Of a stretch of DNA of 64,000 nucleotides, positions 24,601 through 33,304 are shown one piece after another. Numbering within the stretch: the stretch's first letter is position 1; each line of letters opens with the position of its first letter. The notes beneath the pieces are model-generated. The model saw nothing but the letters and a program-made list of their open reading frames with translations. It was not told where the DNA came from and searched no databases. Source of the stretch: Pseudomonas sp. VD-NE ins. Its GTDB lineage: Bacteria > Pseudomonadota > Gammaproteobacteria > Pseudomonadales > Pseudomonadaceae. Made by a program: the position numbers and the translations under genes. The stretch covers positions 3,863,001 through 3,927,000 of the forward strand of contig NZ_CP134772.1 in assembly GCF_031882575.1 (NCBI RefSeq). Reading direction: 5' to 3'.

Positions 24601-26513
24601 TCCTGCAGGGTGTCGTTGAGTTGCTGGATGTCGAGGTCGAGGCCTTCAGCGGCAGTGAACGCGAAGTCGTGAATCCAGAACTCGCGGCCATTGGTGTGAC
24701 GCAGACGGTAAGGGAATTCACCCAGCACGCGCAGGCCGAGGTTTTCCAGAATCGGCAACACGTCGGACAGCGCCAGCGGCGTGTCGGCGTGATACAGCTT
24801 GCAATGCAGCTCGCGCTGGCCGGAAACCTGACCGAGCGGCTGGTAGAAGCTCATCACCAGCGGATTTTTTTCGTTCAGGCTCAACAAGTGCTGCATGTCG
24901 ACCACGGCCGAATGCGCGGCAAAACGCTCGCGGTAGCCGGCAGGGAAGCCTTTCGGGAAGTCCGCCAGCACGTTGGTGCCGTGGGCTTCGCCGAAGCTTT
25001 CGACGGTCAGTGCAGCGTAGTCGTCCTGCCAGCTGCGGCAGGCTTGCACGACTTCTTTTTCCAGCAGCACCGGGTCGATGTCGAGACGGTTTTTCGGGTC
25101 GACACGCAGGATCAACTGCACGCGGGCCAGCACCGATTCGGAGAAGAACGTCCAGAATTCGCAATCGGAAGCCTTCAGGCGCTCCATCAGCACTTGCTGG
25201 ATCTTCTGGCGAACTTCGGTGGAATAGATGTCGCGCGGCACGTAGGCCAGGCAGTAGCAGAAACGACCGTACGGGTCTTTGCGCAGGAACACGCGGATCT
25301 TGTTGCGTTCCTGGATCTGCACGATCGACATCACGGTGGTGAACAGTTCGTCGACCGGGGTCTGGAACAGGTCATCACGCGGCAGGACTTCAAGCACCTG
25401 CGCCAGTTCCTTGCCCAGGTGAGCCTTGGACTGGAAGCCGGAGCGCGTTTCGATTTCTTCGACCTTGCGGCGGATGAACGGGATGACCCGCACGCTCTCG
25501 CCATACACCGAGGAGGTGTACAGGCCCATGAAGCGGTGTTCTTTGATGACTTTGCCGTCAGCGTCGATTTCACGGATCGACACGTAGTCCGGGTAGGCCG
25601 GACGGTGAACACGGCTTGGATGCGCAGCCTTGGCGAACGACAGCAGGGTCGGTTCGCGCAGGTAGTTCACCGCATAGTCTTCGATGCGCAGGTCATCGTA
25701 GGTCAGGCCGGTGCGCAGCAGTTTGGTCAGGCCGAGGAAGGAGTTCTGGTCGTATTCGATGTGGCCGCCGTCGGCCTGATCGGTGACCACGAATTCTTCG
25801 TAGCCGAGGAAGGTGAAGTGGTTGCCCACCAGCCATTCCAGGAAGCTTTTGATTTCGTTCTTTTCGTCTGCATCGACGGCGAACGCGCTGTTGTCGAGCT
25901 GGGTGAGGATGTCCTGCACTTTGGCTTTCATCGGCTCGAAATCGGCGACCGCGACGCGGACTTCACCGAGAACCTGTTCCAGCTCTTTGCTCAGCACATT
26001 CAGTTCGGCCGCGTTGGCGCAGCGGTCGATTTCCAGGTACATCAGCGATTCGTGCAGAACGCCTTCGCCGGTGCTGCCCTTCGGCAGGATTTCCAGCAAT
26101 TCGCCCTTGCTGCCACGACGCACGCTGAGCACGGTGGTTTGCAGGGTATGGATGCTGTAGCCGCGACGGTTCAGCTCGGTACGAACCGAGTCGACCAGGA
26201 ATGGCAGGTCATGGTGCAGGACTTCGACCGCGGTGTGGGTCGACTGCCAGCCATGACGCTCGTAATCAGGGTTGTAGACGCGCACTTGCGGTTGCGCGTG
26301 ATCGAAGCGCTCAAGCAGGCGCCACGCGGAAAGAGTACAGCCAGCGAGGTCGGAGAGGCGACGTTGAGTCAGCTCGTCCAGGGAAATGATGCCGAAGAAT
26401 TGTTCAGCGAACAGCGCCACTTGTGGCAGTGCCTGTTCACTGATGTGCTGCGCCAGTGCCGCTTGCAGTTGGTGCTGGAAGTCGGCTTTGCTGGCTGCGG
26501 TGAAGAACGCCAT
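21618..26513 (-). CDS. gdhB: NAD-dependent glutamate dehydrogenase, GDH-180 type
   Basis: 1631 aa, the usual length of the 180-kDa class. It oxidatively deaminates L-glutamate to 2-oxoglutarate and ammonia with NAD+. A long N-terminal regulatory region with ACT-like parts precedes the catalytic core, which shows GNVARGGLRWSDREEDFRTE, VPVGAKGGF (catalytic Lys region), the Rossmann part GVGDMAGDVFGNG and the downstream GGGSNTDFIDNAGGVDCSDHEVN. Start at MAFFTAASKAD with CGGAG upstream; the frame is open 66 codons further but with no motif. It stands alone. It likely lets the cell use glutamate/arginine-family amino acids as carbon. Confidence 0.96.
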   Translation of the reverse strand: MAFFTAASKADFQHQLQAALAQHISEQALPQVALFAEQFFGIISLDELTQRRLSDLAGCTLSAWRLLERFDHAQPQVRVYNPDYERHGWQSTHTAVEVLHHDLPFLVDSVRTELNRRGYSIHTLQTTVLSVRRGSKGELLEILPKGSTGEGVLHESLMYLEIDRCANAAELNVLSKELEQVLGEVRVAVADFEPMKAKVQDILTQLDNSAFAVDADEKNEIKSFLEWLVGNHFTFLGYEEFVVTDQADGGHIEYDQNSFLGLTKLLRTGLTYDDLRIEDYAVNYLREPTLLSFAKAAHPSRVHRPAYPDYVSIREIDADGKVIKEHRFMGLYTSSVYGESVRVIPFIRRKVEEIETRSGFQSKAHLGKELAQVLEVLPRDDLFQTPVDELFTTVMSIVQIQERNKIRVFLRKDPYGRFCYCLAYVPRDIYSTEVRQKIQQVLMERLKASDCEFWTFFSESVLARVQLILRVDPKNRLDIDPVLLEKEVVQACRSWQDDYAALTVESFGEAHGTNVLADFPKGFPAGYRERFAAHSAVVDMQHLLSLNEKNPLVMSFYQPLGQVSGQRELHCKLYHADTPLALSDVLPILENLGLRVLGEFPYRLRHTNGREFWIHDFAFTAAEGLDLDIQQLNDTLQDAFVHIVRGDAENDAFNRLVLTAGLPWRDVALLRAYARYLKQIRLGFDLGYIASTLNNHTDIARELTRLFKTRFYLARKLSDDDLEDKQLRLEQAILTALDDVQVLNEDRILRRYLDLIKATLRTNFYQTDANGQNKSYFSFKFNPHAIPELPKPVPKFEIFVYSPRVEGVHLRFGNVARGGLRWSDREEDFRTEVLGLVKAQQVKNSVIVPVGAKGGFLPRRLPLGGSRDEIAAEGIACYRIFISGLLDITDNLKDGALVPPLNVVRHDDDDPYLVVAADKGTATFSDIANGIAIDYGFWLGDAFASGGSAGYDHKKMGITAKGAWVGVQRHFRERGINVQEDSITVVGVGDMAGDVFGNGLLMSDKLQLVAAFNHMHIFIDPNPNPATSFVERQRMFDLPRSAWTDYDTSIMSEGGGIFSRSAKSIAISPQMQERFDIKADKLTPTELLNALLKAPVDLLWNGGIGTYVKASTESHADVGDKANDALRVNGNELRCKVVGEGGNLGMTQLGRVEFGLNGGGSNTDFIDNAGGVDCSDHEVNIKILLNEVVQAGDMTDKQRNQLLASMTDEVGNLVLGNNYKQTQALSLAARRAYARIAEYKRLMGDLEGRGKLDRAIEFLPTEEQLAERIAEGHGLTRPELSVLISYSKIDLKEQLLGSLVPDDDYLTRDMETAFPPSLVSKFSEAMRRHRLKREIVSTQIANDLVNHMGITFVQRLKESTGMSPANVAGAYVIVRDIFHLPHWFRQIEALDYQVSADVQLELMDELMRLGRRATRWFLRARRNEQNAARDVAHFGPHLKELGLKLDELLSGEIRENWQARYQAYVEAGVPELLARMVAGTSHLYTLLPIIEASDVTGQNPAEVAKAYFAVGSALDITWYLQQISALPVENNWQALAREAFRDDVDWQQRAITISVLQQGDGTLDVEARLALWMEQHESMISRWRAMLVEIRAASGTDYAMYAVANRELLDLALSGQAVVPAAAANAELELA

Positions 26514-27266
26514 CTGTGGTACTCCGCTTAAGCTTGTTATTGATGGAAAGCGTCGCGTGCAACACCCCTTTCGGGGCTTGTGTCGCCCTGTTCCTGATTC
26601 TCGGGCAGAGGAAACAGGGGACAGGTGGGTGAAGCTGGACGGGACACTCAGGTCACATTCACCTTCCATAGAATGAGCATCTGCAAAAGCGACTGCCAGC
26701 GGTGCCAACAATGCCTTTACGGGTGCTCATCCGTTGCGCAGCTTAAAGGGTGCGACAATGTGTCTGCTTGCGGTGCTGCGACATATTCGGTCATTGGCAC
26801 GTAAAACAAGGCTTTGGCAACGATAAACACTAGCACTCGTGGCGCAAAACGGTGGTCTGAATGCCCGTTTTTACGGGACATCCGTCCCAAGTCCAGACCT
26901 TTCCCTCTACATATCCAGAAACGAAAACGCCCAAGGCCGTTCTATCGACCTTGAGCGTGGCATCGTGTTCAGCGCGAGCGATTGACGCGCATCAGCCCCG
27001 CCACGTAAAAAATCCTACCTTCGCGTCAGCAATTTCATCTCCAACAATAAGAAAATATCGCAGGATATTTCTACCGCAGCTCTTTTTAAATCAAAAAAAC
27101 ACCAAAAATAACGACCATCAAAAAGCTTTTATAAAAACTTACAACCCGACAAGAATTGTCTCACAAAACTAAAAGACCGGACCCTACAGAATATTTCTGC
27201 CAGCAGCGCTATTAATATGTGACCGAACCACGGAACAGGTTCTTTATCAGGAAAAGGAGTCAGCGC
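26514..27266. other. Intergenic region between gdhB and the bacteriocin gene
   Basis: About 750 bp with promoters for two divergent genes. Composition falls from GC-rich near gdhB to AT-rich from about 27.0 kb, the edge of the bacteriocin cassette. I see no convincing LexA box (CTGT-N8-ACAG) or PrtN P-box and no gene. Confidence 0.5.
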
Positions 27267-28465
27267 ATGCGACAACTGGAACTTCCGACAACCGTATTTT
27301 ATGGCGACGGCACATGGGAAATAATCAATCTGAACCCAGGCTCCATTCGCGGTGACATTCTAAAGAATTATCCGCTTGGCAATCCGATGCATGGTTTTAC
27401 ACTGGCCATCGAAAGCGATTATCTAGCGCAAAAACAAAACCTTGAGCATAACTTGCAAATAGAGCTCAACCTGGCAGAAAGCCGACAGCCACCGCTGGCT
27501 GACTCAACACCACAAGCATGGCTTGACAGAGCAACCAATACCGTCAACGAATTACTCTTTCAGAAAAATACAACTTTGCAACAAAAGCTGAGAGACGTGC
27601 AGACCTCTCGACAGCATGCAAAGTTGCAAGCGACTTATGATGCGATGCTGTTGAATGAGCAAATTTCCAGCCTTCAATCAAGACAAGCACAACTGTATGC
27701 CGAGATAGCCCGTCGACAAGCCGAGGCACTTGCACAACAACAGGCCGCCGAAGCGGCGCGACGTGCTGAAGAAGCTCAGAGACACGCGGCAGAACAAGCT
27801 CATTTGGCCGCTCTGGCGGAAGCTAAACGCCAGGAGGACGAAAGAAACCGGATAGCGGCCGAAGCAGAAGCCAAACGCATTGATGACTACAAACGCGCGG
27901 TGGCTTTCGTCGCCGACGCGAACAAATACATCCTTGAGAAATATGGCGCCAATCTGCACCAGGTAGTCATGGATCTGCAAAAGGATATTTCGGGGAAGAA
28001 GATCAGAAGCTATGCGGAGGCGATGCAGACTTTCGAGGCAGTGCGGACCAATCCCAATGCGCGGCTCAGTCCGCAAGATACACGCGCGGTTGTGGACGCG
28101 CTCAATGCGCTGGATAAAGCGACCTACATGGACAGTGTCAATAAGCTTGCCAAGGGGTTTGGCGTGACCGGAAAATCGTTCAGGCCCATTCGGTGATCGA
28201 AAAGACGGTCATTGGCTTCCGGGACGGTAACTGGAAGCCCTTGATTCTGGAGCTTGAGAGTATCGCGCTCGGCGCGGGTGCTGGCGCGGCGGTGGCGACA
28301 TTGCTCGCAGTGTTCAGTCCGGGTTTCGCCGCTAGCGCAATAGGTATCGTTGCTGTTGGCGTAGCGATTGCCACAATCGCATCTCTTTTAAATGCCGATA
28401 ATGTAGAAAAAATAAACGTTTTCATCTCTGACCACTTAGAAACTGCACTGAAAGAGCAGCGCTAA
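27267..28465 (+). pseudogene. Pore-forming colicin/pyocin-like bacteriocin, split by a 1-nt frameshift
   Basis: Two overlapping frames make one protein. Frame 1 (27267-28196, 309 aa, GGAG seven bases before ATG) has a short N-terminal domain, a long Ala/Glu/Gln/Arg coiled coil (about 95-205) and the first half of a pore-forming domain (ISGKKIRSYAEAMQTFEAVRTNPNARLSPQD). It then ends at GKSFRPIR. Frame 2 (visible to 28465) continues the domain: VIEKTVIGFRDGNWKPLILELES, then the hydrophobic hairpin of colicin channels (IALGAGAGAAVATLLAVFSPGFAASAIG and on). One extra A in the A-run at 28172-28175 would join them into about 399 aa (GKIVQAHSVIEK). So this is a mutation, sequencing error, or less likely slippage. 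The immunity gene follows. Confidence 0.85.
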
Positions 28466-28546
28466 AGTCACTGTCGGGGTCGAGCACGCCTAGCCAGACC
28501 CCGATTACCAAAGCGGCATAAACCTCGATTCCAAAGAGTGCAGTTC

Positions 28547-29113
28547 ATGACGAGTAAAAAACCAGATCAACCTTTACCTTTGATTGCATTCGGACTTTTC
28601 GCTACGCCCATTTTTCTAATTAACCTGATCCTTCCCGCCCACCCTCAGTCCAGCTTTGACATGGCGATTGATCACTTTCTGGACAATCAGCTATTCGGAC
28701 TGATTGGTTTCTGGTCATCCTTGTTTCCCTTCAGCTCAAAAGCGACTGCAAATTATATTGCGCTTTTTGCCCCCCTGCTCGCTGCTGTCTCAACCTTTTA
28801 TGCCTTCACGGAAAAGTTCGACTCAACGCAGTTCGATCAAATCACACTTAGACGATATCTGACCTTGCTTTTCGCAGGAGTAGCTCTCTCAGCACTCTTT
28901 ATCTGGTGTTTTTATTTGACATCAACAGACCTCGGAACAACCAAAGGCAAATATGGAAATTTGTTCGGACTTAATATCTTTTTCTTTTCCGCCCACAACG
29001 TGGCCATGTCTTTATTTCCATTTCTCGTCGTACCATTTATGGTGCAACGCTGCTTGTATTGCATCCCACGTCGCATTCTAAAAAGGTGGTGGAACTCTAG
29101 AGAAAAAGCGTGA
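28547..29113 (+). CDS. Probable immunity protein to the pore-forming bacteriocin
   Basis: 188 aa, with at least four hydrophobic helices (LPLIAFGLFATPIFLINLIL, YIALFAPLLAAVSTFYAF, LLFAGVALSALFIWCFYL, NVAMSLFPFLVVPFM) and a basic C-terminus. This size and topology match A-type immunity proteins for pore-forming colicins, which sit in the inner membrane and block the channel. It lies 81 bp after the bacteriocin stop on the same strand and is equally AT-rich. Start ATG at 28547; a GTG three codons upstream is an alternative. The assignment rests on position and topology, not on sequence motifs. Confidence 0.75.
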   Translation: MTSKKPDQPLPLIAFGLFATPIFLINLILPAHPQSSFDMAIDHFLDNQLFGLIGFWSSLFPFSSKATANYIALFAPLLAAVSTFYAFTEKFDSTQFDQITLRRYLTLLFAGVALSALFIWCFYLTSTDLGTTKGKYGNLFGLNIFFFSAHNVAMSLFPFLVVPFMVQRCLYCIPRRILKRWWNSREKA

Positions 29114-29183
29114 AGCAATAGCAGCAAAAACTTTTTTGGGGTGGCAAAATTACATTTTGTCCGCGCCGACCAGGAATCCCCCC

Positions 29184-29537
29184 ATGCAAATGACCACCGC
29201 CCTACTCATCGTCAACCCGTGCGATGACGAAGAAGACAACATGGCCATGCTCTGCTGCCACAGCGACAAGGGCGATATGTTCCTGATGAGTCGTTATCCG
29301 GATGAGGATGAGCTGGAGATCACCCTGGATGGCGAGCCTTCGACGCTGGACGGGGTGAAAGTCACGCTGACCTCGACTCTGCTGAAGATCGAGATTGCGG
29401 CGGCGGATGCCGATGCGTTGAATGGGGATGATGTGCTGGAGATCAGCTTTAACCCGGACATGGTGGATATGGATGAGGTGGTCGAGACCTTGACGAATAT
29501 CCTCGACGGGACTGGCACGTTCATCAACGAAGCTTAA
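29184..29537 (+). CDS. Small acidic protein, unknown
   Basis: 117 aa, very acidic (clusters CDDEEDN, YPDEDELE, NPDMVDMDEVVE), no signal or membrane segment. Probably cytoplasmic and alpha/beta. AGGAA precedes the ATG at 29184. Composition is back to host-like, so it marks the right edge of the bacteriocin cassette. Function unknown. Confidence 0.75.
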   Translation: MQMTTALLIVNPCDDEEDNMAMLCCHSDKGDMFLMSRYPDEDELEITLDGEPSTLDGVKVTLTSTLLKIEIAAADADALNGDDVLEISFNPDMVDMDEVVETLTNILDGTGTFINEA

Positions 29538-29553
29538 TGGTGTCCGTTCTGGC

Positions 29554-29649
29554 CCCATCGCTGGCAAGCCAGCTCCCACAGGTATCGGCGGTGTGCATGC
29601 GATTTGTGCAACACATCAATCACTGTGGGAGCTGGCTTGCCAGCGATGA
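29554..29649. repeat. REP doublet (REPIN-like)
   Basis: Inverted pair CTGGCAAGCCAGCTCCCACA (29561-29580) and TGTGGGAGCTGGCTTGCCAG (about 29624-29643), between the acidic-protein gene and the moxR operon. Confidence 0.9.
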
Positions 29650-29828
29650 GGCCGGCACAGGCAACCAATCACTCCCCCACTACAAAAATCCAACAACTTC
29701 CACGATCATTTCCCGCACTTTGCGCAAAATGCCGTTAGTCGCCACCCCCCGCGATGGATTAAAGTAACGCCCCCAGCCCCGGCGTTATCCGAACGCTTGT
29801 GGCCACCCCTTTCCAGGAACAGTCACCG

Positions 29829-30788
29829 ATGGAACATCGTGAAGCGCTGCTGGCGCTGCGAACCTTTCTTTCAACGCAGATTCTCGGCCAGGAAAAACTC
29901 ATCGAGCGTTTGCTCATCGCCCTGCTCGCCGACGGCCACATGCTGGTCGAGGGCGCTCCGGGTCTGGCCAAGACCAAAGCGATCAAAGAACTCGCCGAGG
30001 GCATCGAAGCCCAGTTCCATCGCATCCAGTTCACTCCTGACCTGCTGCCGGCCGACATCACCGGCACCGAGATCTATCGCCCGGAAACCGGCAGTTTCGT
30101 GTTCCAGCAAGGGCCGATCTTCCATAACCTGGTGCTGGCGGACGAAATCAACCGCGCCCCGGCCAAGGTGCAATCGGCGCTGCTCGAAGCCATGGCCGAG
30201 CGTCAGGTCAGTGTCGGTCGCAGCACGTATGAGCTGTCGCCGCTGTTTCTGGTGATGGCCACCCAGAACCCGATCGAGCAGGAAGGCACTTACCCGCTGC
30301 CGGAAGCGCAGCTCGACCGTTTCCTCATGCACGTGAAAATCGGTTTCCCGGATGCCGCCGTCGAGCGCCGCATCCTCCAGCAGGCCCGTGGCGAAGCGTT
30401 GAACGGTGAAACCAAGCCTGAACGCCGCGTCAGCCAGCAGGCGATCTTCGCCGCGCGCAAGGAAATCCTCGGTCTGTACATGGCCGACGCCGTGGAGGAA
30501 TACCTCGTGCAACTGGTCATGGCCACGCGCAACCCGGCCAAGTTCGACCCGGAAATGGCCGAGTGGATCGCCTACGGCGCCAGCCCGCGTGGCTCGATTG
30601 CCCTCGACCGCTGTGCCCGCGCTCACGCCTGGCTGGCCGGTCGCGACTTCGTCAGCCCGGAAGACATCCAAGCGGTGCTGTTCGATGTGTTGCGTCACCG
30701 CATCATTTTGTCGTTTGAAGCCGAAGCCGCCGGCATTGATCAGGATCGGGTGGTGCAGCGGATTCTCGACGTCGTAGCCGTCGCTTGA
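29829..30788 (+). CDS. MoxR-family AAA+ ATPase
   Basis: 319 aa. Walker A GAPGLAKTK, Walker B LADEINRAP, sensor region MATQNPIEQEGTYPLPEAQLDRF and a C-terminal lid. MoxR ATPases act as chaperones that load or activate the VWA proteins encoded beside them. Start at MEHREALLALR with AGGAA upstream; a GTG 10 codons earlier is less likely. First gene of a six-gene operon (MoxR, DUF58, DUF4381, VWA, VWA-TPR, BatD) with overlaps or gaps of a few bases, associated in several bacteria with envelope stress or oxidative tolerance. Confidence 0.95.
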   Translation: MEHREALLALRTFLSTQILGQEKLIERLLIALLADGHMLVEGAPGLAKTKAIKELAEGIEAQFHRIQFTPDLLPADITGTEIYRPETGSFVFQQGPIFHNLVLADEINRAPAKVQSALLEAMAERQVSVGRSTYELSPLFLVMATQNPIEQEGTYPLPEAQLDRFLMHVKIGFPDAAVERRILQQARGEALNGETKPERRVSQQAIFAARKEILGLYMADAVEEYLVQLVMATRNPAKFDPEMAEWIAYGASPRGSIALDRCARAHAWLAGRDFVSPEDIQAVLFDVLRHRIILSFEAEAAGIDQDRVVQRILDVVAVA

Positions 30789-30793
30789 CCCCC

Positions 30794-31738
30794 ATGAACG
30801 CCCCCCTGCCGTCCGAACCGGGTATCCGCGTCAGTCTCGCCGAGCTGATCGAGATGCGTCACCGCGTGCGTGAAGTGCAGCTGTTTTCCACGCCGAGTCA
30901 GCGCAGCCCGCTGATCGGCCTGCATCACTCGAAATTCCGTGGTCGTGGTGTCGACTTCGATCAGGTGCGGGTCTATCAGGCCGGCGACGACGTGCGCACC
31001 ATCGACTGGCGCGTGACGGCGCGCACGCAAGAGCCGCACACCAAGCTGTTCCATGAAGAACGCGAGCGGCCGATCTTCATCATGGTCGAGCAAAGCACGC
31101 GGTTGTTTTTCGGTTCCGGGCTGATGTTCAAATCGGTGCTGGCTGCGCAAGTAGCGGCGCTGATCGGTTGGGCCGCGCTGGGTCATAACGACCGCGTCGG
31201 CGGGCTGGTGTTCGGCGACAACGAGCACTACGAAATCAAACCACGGCGCAGCAAGCAGAGCCTGCTGCAATTGCTCAACCGTCTGGTCAAGGTCAATCAG
31301 TCGCTGCACAGCGAGCGTGAGCCGGATCGCGATGCGTTCGGCGTGGCCCTGCGCCGTGCCCGTGAAGTGTTGCGCCCCGGCAGCCTGGCCATCGTGATCT
31401 GCGACGAACGTGCGCTGTCCGACAGCGCCGAACAACAGCTCAGCCTCTTATCGCGTCATTGCGACCTGTTGATGTTGCCGATTTCCGATCCGCTGGATCA
31501 CGCCCTCCCCGCTGCCGGCCTGCTCAGATTCGCGCAGCGCGGTGCGCAACTGGAACTCGACACGTTGAACTTTGAGCTGCGCCAGACCTATCGCGCCCAG
31601 GCCGAAGCACGCATCGCCCGCTGGGAATTGCTCGCGCAAAAGCTGCGGGTACTGCTGATGCCGCTGAGCACACAGAGTGAAATGGTCGAGCAGATGCGCG
31701 AATTCCTCAATCCGCAGCGTCCGGGGAAAGGTCGATGA
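30794..31738 (+). CDS. DUF58 domain protein
   Basis: 314 aa. The DUF58 core is seen as GRGVDFDQVRVYQAGDDVRTIDWRVTARTQEPHTKLFHEERERP, followed by a VWA-like fold with a degenerate metal site (IFIMVEQSTRLFFGSG). It is the usual partner of MoxR and likely acts at the cytoplasmic membrane face. It lies 5 bp after the MoxR stop and overlaps the DUF4381 gene by 4 bp. The ATG at 30794 is chosen over a TTG three codons earlier. Confidence 0.93.
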   Translation: MNAPLPSEPGIRVSLAELIEMRHRVREVQLFSTPSQRSPLIGLHHSKFRGRGVDFDQVRVYQAGDDVRTIDWRVTARTQEPHTKLFHEERERPIFIMVEQSTRLFFGSGLMFKSVLAAQVAALIGWAALGHNDRVGGLVFGDNEHYEIKPRRSKQSLLQLLNRLVKVNQSLHSEREPDRDAFGVALRRAREVLRPGSLAIVICDERALSDSAEQQLSLLSRHCDLLMLPISDPLDHALPAAGLLRFAQRGAQLELDTLNFELRQTYRAQAEARIARWELLAQKLRVLLMPLSTQSEMVEQMREFLNPQRPGKGR

Positions 31739-32232
31739 ACGGCCTCGAACAACTGCAACCGCTGATCTCGCCGCCACCGATTGCCTTCTGGCCGCCGGCA
31801 CCGGGTTGGTGGCTGCTGCTTCTGTTGTTGCCGCTGCTGGGATTCGCCGTGTGGCGCCTGCGCCGTTTTATTCCACTGAAGAAACGCCCGATCGTGCGTG
31901 CTGAACAGCCGCTCGATCCGGTGCGCATCGCCGCCCTCGCTGAACTGGCACAAATGCCCAAACCTTACGACGGTGCCCCGGCCGGCGCCTGGTTGCAGCA
32001 ACTCAACGGCCTGCTCAAACGCCTGTGCCGCAACCACTATCCCTACAGTCAGAGCCACACCCTCAACGGGCGTAAATGGCTGGCCTTTCTCGATAACCGC
32101 TGCCCGGCCGCCGGCTTGACGCGCTGGATGGTGTTGGTCGAGGGCGCGTACAAACCAGAATGCAAACTCGACGACAAAGCCATCGCCGGCCTGACCCAGG
32201 CTGTCGACACGTGGATTCGAAAACATGTTTGA
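31735..32232 (+). CDS. DUF4381 membrane protein
   Basis: 165 aa. One N-terminal transmembrane helix (about 23-41, PGWWLLLLLLPLLGFAVWRL) then a cytoplasmic basic domain (LKRLCRNHYPYSQSHTLNGRKWLAFLD), as in the DUF4381 proteins encoded between DUF58 and VWA genes. Probably a membrane adaptor of the MoxR/Bat complex. ATGA overlap upstream, 8-bp overlap downstream. Confidence 0.9.
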   Translation: MNGLEQLQPLISPPPIAFWPPAPGWWLLLLLLPLLGFAVWRLRRFIPLKKRPIVRAEQPLDPVRIAALAELAQMPKPYDGAPAGAWLQQLNGLLKRLCRNHYPYSQSHTLNGRKWLAFLDNRCPAAGLTRWMVLVEGAYKPECKLDDKAIAGLTQAVDTWIRKHV

Positions 32233-33304
32233 GTTCGCCTGGCCGTGGATCTTCGTGCTGTTGCCGCTGCCGTGGCTGATGCGCCTCGTGCTGCCAGTGG
32301 CGGACAGCGGCGAGCCAGCCTTGAAAGTCAGCTTCCTCGCCGATCTCGAAGGCCTGGCCCGCCGTCGCGCTCGCGCCAACCTGCCCGCGTGGCGTCAACA
32401 AGCGCCGTTCATGCTCTTGTGGCTGTTGCTGCTGACCGCCGCCGCCCGCCCGCAATGGCTCGGCGAACCACTGCCAATTGCTGCCAGTGGGCGTGATCTG
32501 CTGGTGGCGGTGGATGTGTCCGGCTCGATGGATTTCCCCGATATGCAGTGGCAGGACGAAGAAGTCAGTCGTCTGACGCTGGTGCAGCATCTGCTCGGTG
32601 ATTTCCTCGAAAGCCGCGATGGCGATCGTGTCGGCCTGATCCTGTTTGGCAGTCAGGCATACCTGCAAGCACCACTGACTTTTGACCGCCACACGGTGCG
32701 CGTCTGGCTCGACGAAGCGCGTATCGGCATCGCCGGTAAAAACACTGCGATCGGCGATGCCATCGGTCTGGCGCTGAAACGCCTGCGCATGCGCCCGGCG
32801 CAAAGTCGCGTGCTGATTCTGGTCACTGACGGTGCCAACAACGGCGGCGAAATCGATCCGCTGACGGCAGCAAAACTGGCCGCCAGCGAAGGCGTAAAAA
32901 TCTATCCGATCGGGATTGGCGCCAATCCCGAGGACAGCGGTTCGACTGGCCTGCTCGGCGTCAATCCAAGCCTGGATCTCGACGAACCGGCGCTCAAAGC
33001 CATCGCCGAAGTCACCGGCGGCCAGTATTTCCGCGCCCACGACGGCAAAGAACTGCAAGCGATCAAAGACACCCTCGACCAGCTCGAACCAGTGACCCAA
33101 CAACCAACCCAGGCCCGCCCGGCCCAAGCCTTGTATCACTGGCCGCTGGCGCTGGCGTTGTGGTTGAGCCTGTTGCTGGTCGCGCGCGAATTGTGGCCGG
33201 ACAACCCGCTGCAACGCCTGTTCACCAAGGAGCTGTATCTGCAAAGTCCGCTGCCTGACTGGCGCGAGCGCCTCAAGCGCCTGCGTCTGCGGAGGCGCCG
33301 ATGA
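32225..33304 (+). CDS. VWA domain membrane protein (BatA-like)
   Basis: 359 aa. Two N-terminal membrane helices (about 5-24 and 60-74), a periplasmic or cytoplasmic VWA domain with an intact MIDAS DVSGSM (97-102) and later TDGANNGG, and a C-terminal membrane helix (about 305-322). Batteries of such proteins form membrane assemblies with MoxR. The last helix is followed by a basic tail (RLKRLRLRRRR). Overlaps both neighbours. Confidence 0.93.
   Translation: MFEFAWPWIFVLLPLPWLMRLVLPVADSGEPALKVSFLADLEGLARRRARANLPAWRQQAPFMLLWLLLLTAAARPQWLGEPLPIAASGRDLLVAVDVSGSMDFPDMQWQDEEVSRLTLVQHLLGDFLESRDGDRVGLILFGSQAYLQAPLTFDRHTVRVWLDEARIGIAGKNTAIGDAIGLALKRLRMRPAQSRVLILVTDGANNGGEIDPLTAAKLAASEGVKIYPIGIGANPEDSGSTGLLGVNPSLDLDEPALKAIAEVTGGQYFRAHDGKELQAIKDTLDQLEPVTQQPTQARPAQALYHWPLALALWLSLLLVARELWPDNPLQRLFTKELYLQSPLPDWRERLKRLRLRRRR

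Noticed and set aside
21666..26531. 1621-codon open frame on the plus strand across gdhB
   Set aside because: Antisense shadow of the GC-rich gdhB gene; low-complexity translation with no domain, while the minus strand gives a full-length GDH-180 protein.
26861..27172. 103-codon frame upstream of the bacteriocin
   Set aside because: No ribosome site or family; lies in the AT-rich promoter region.
27170..27266. LexA or PrtN box before the bacteriocin
   Set aside because: No sequence fits CTGT-N8-ACAG or the P-box repeat well enough to report.
28166..28180. Programmed -1 ribosomal frameshift in the bacteriocin gene
   Set aside because: The site (CGGAAAA) does not fit X XXY YYZ, and no pause structure or upstream Shine-Dalgarno is evident; a mutation or sequencing error is simpler.
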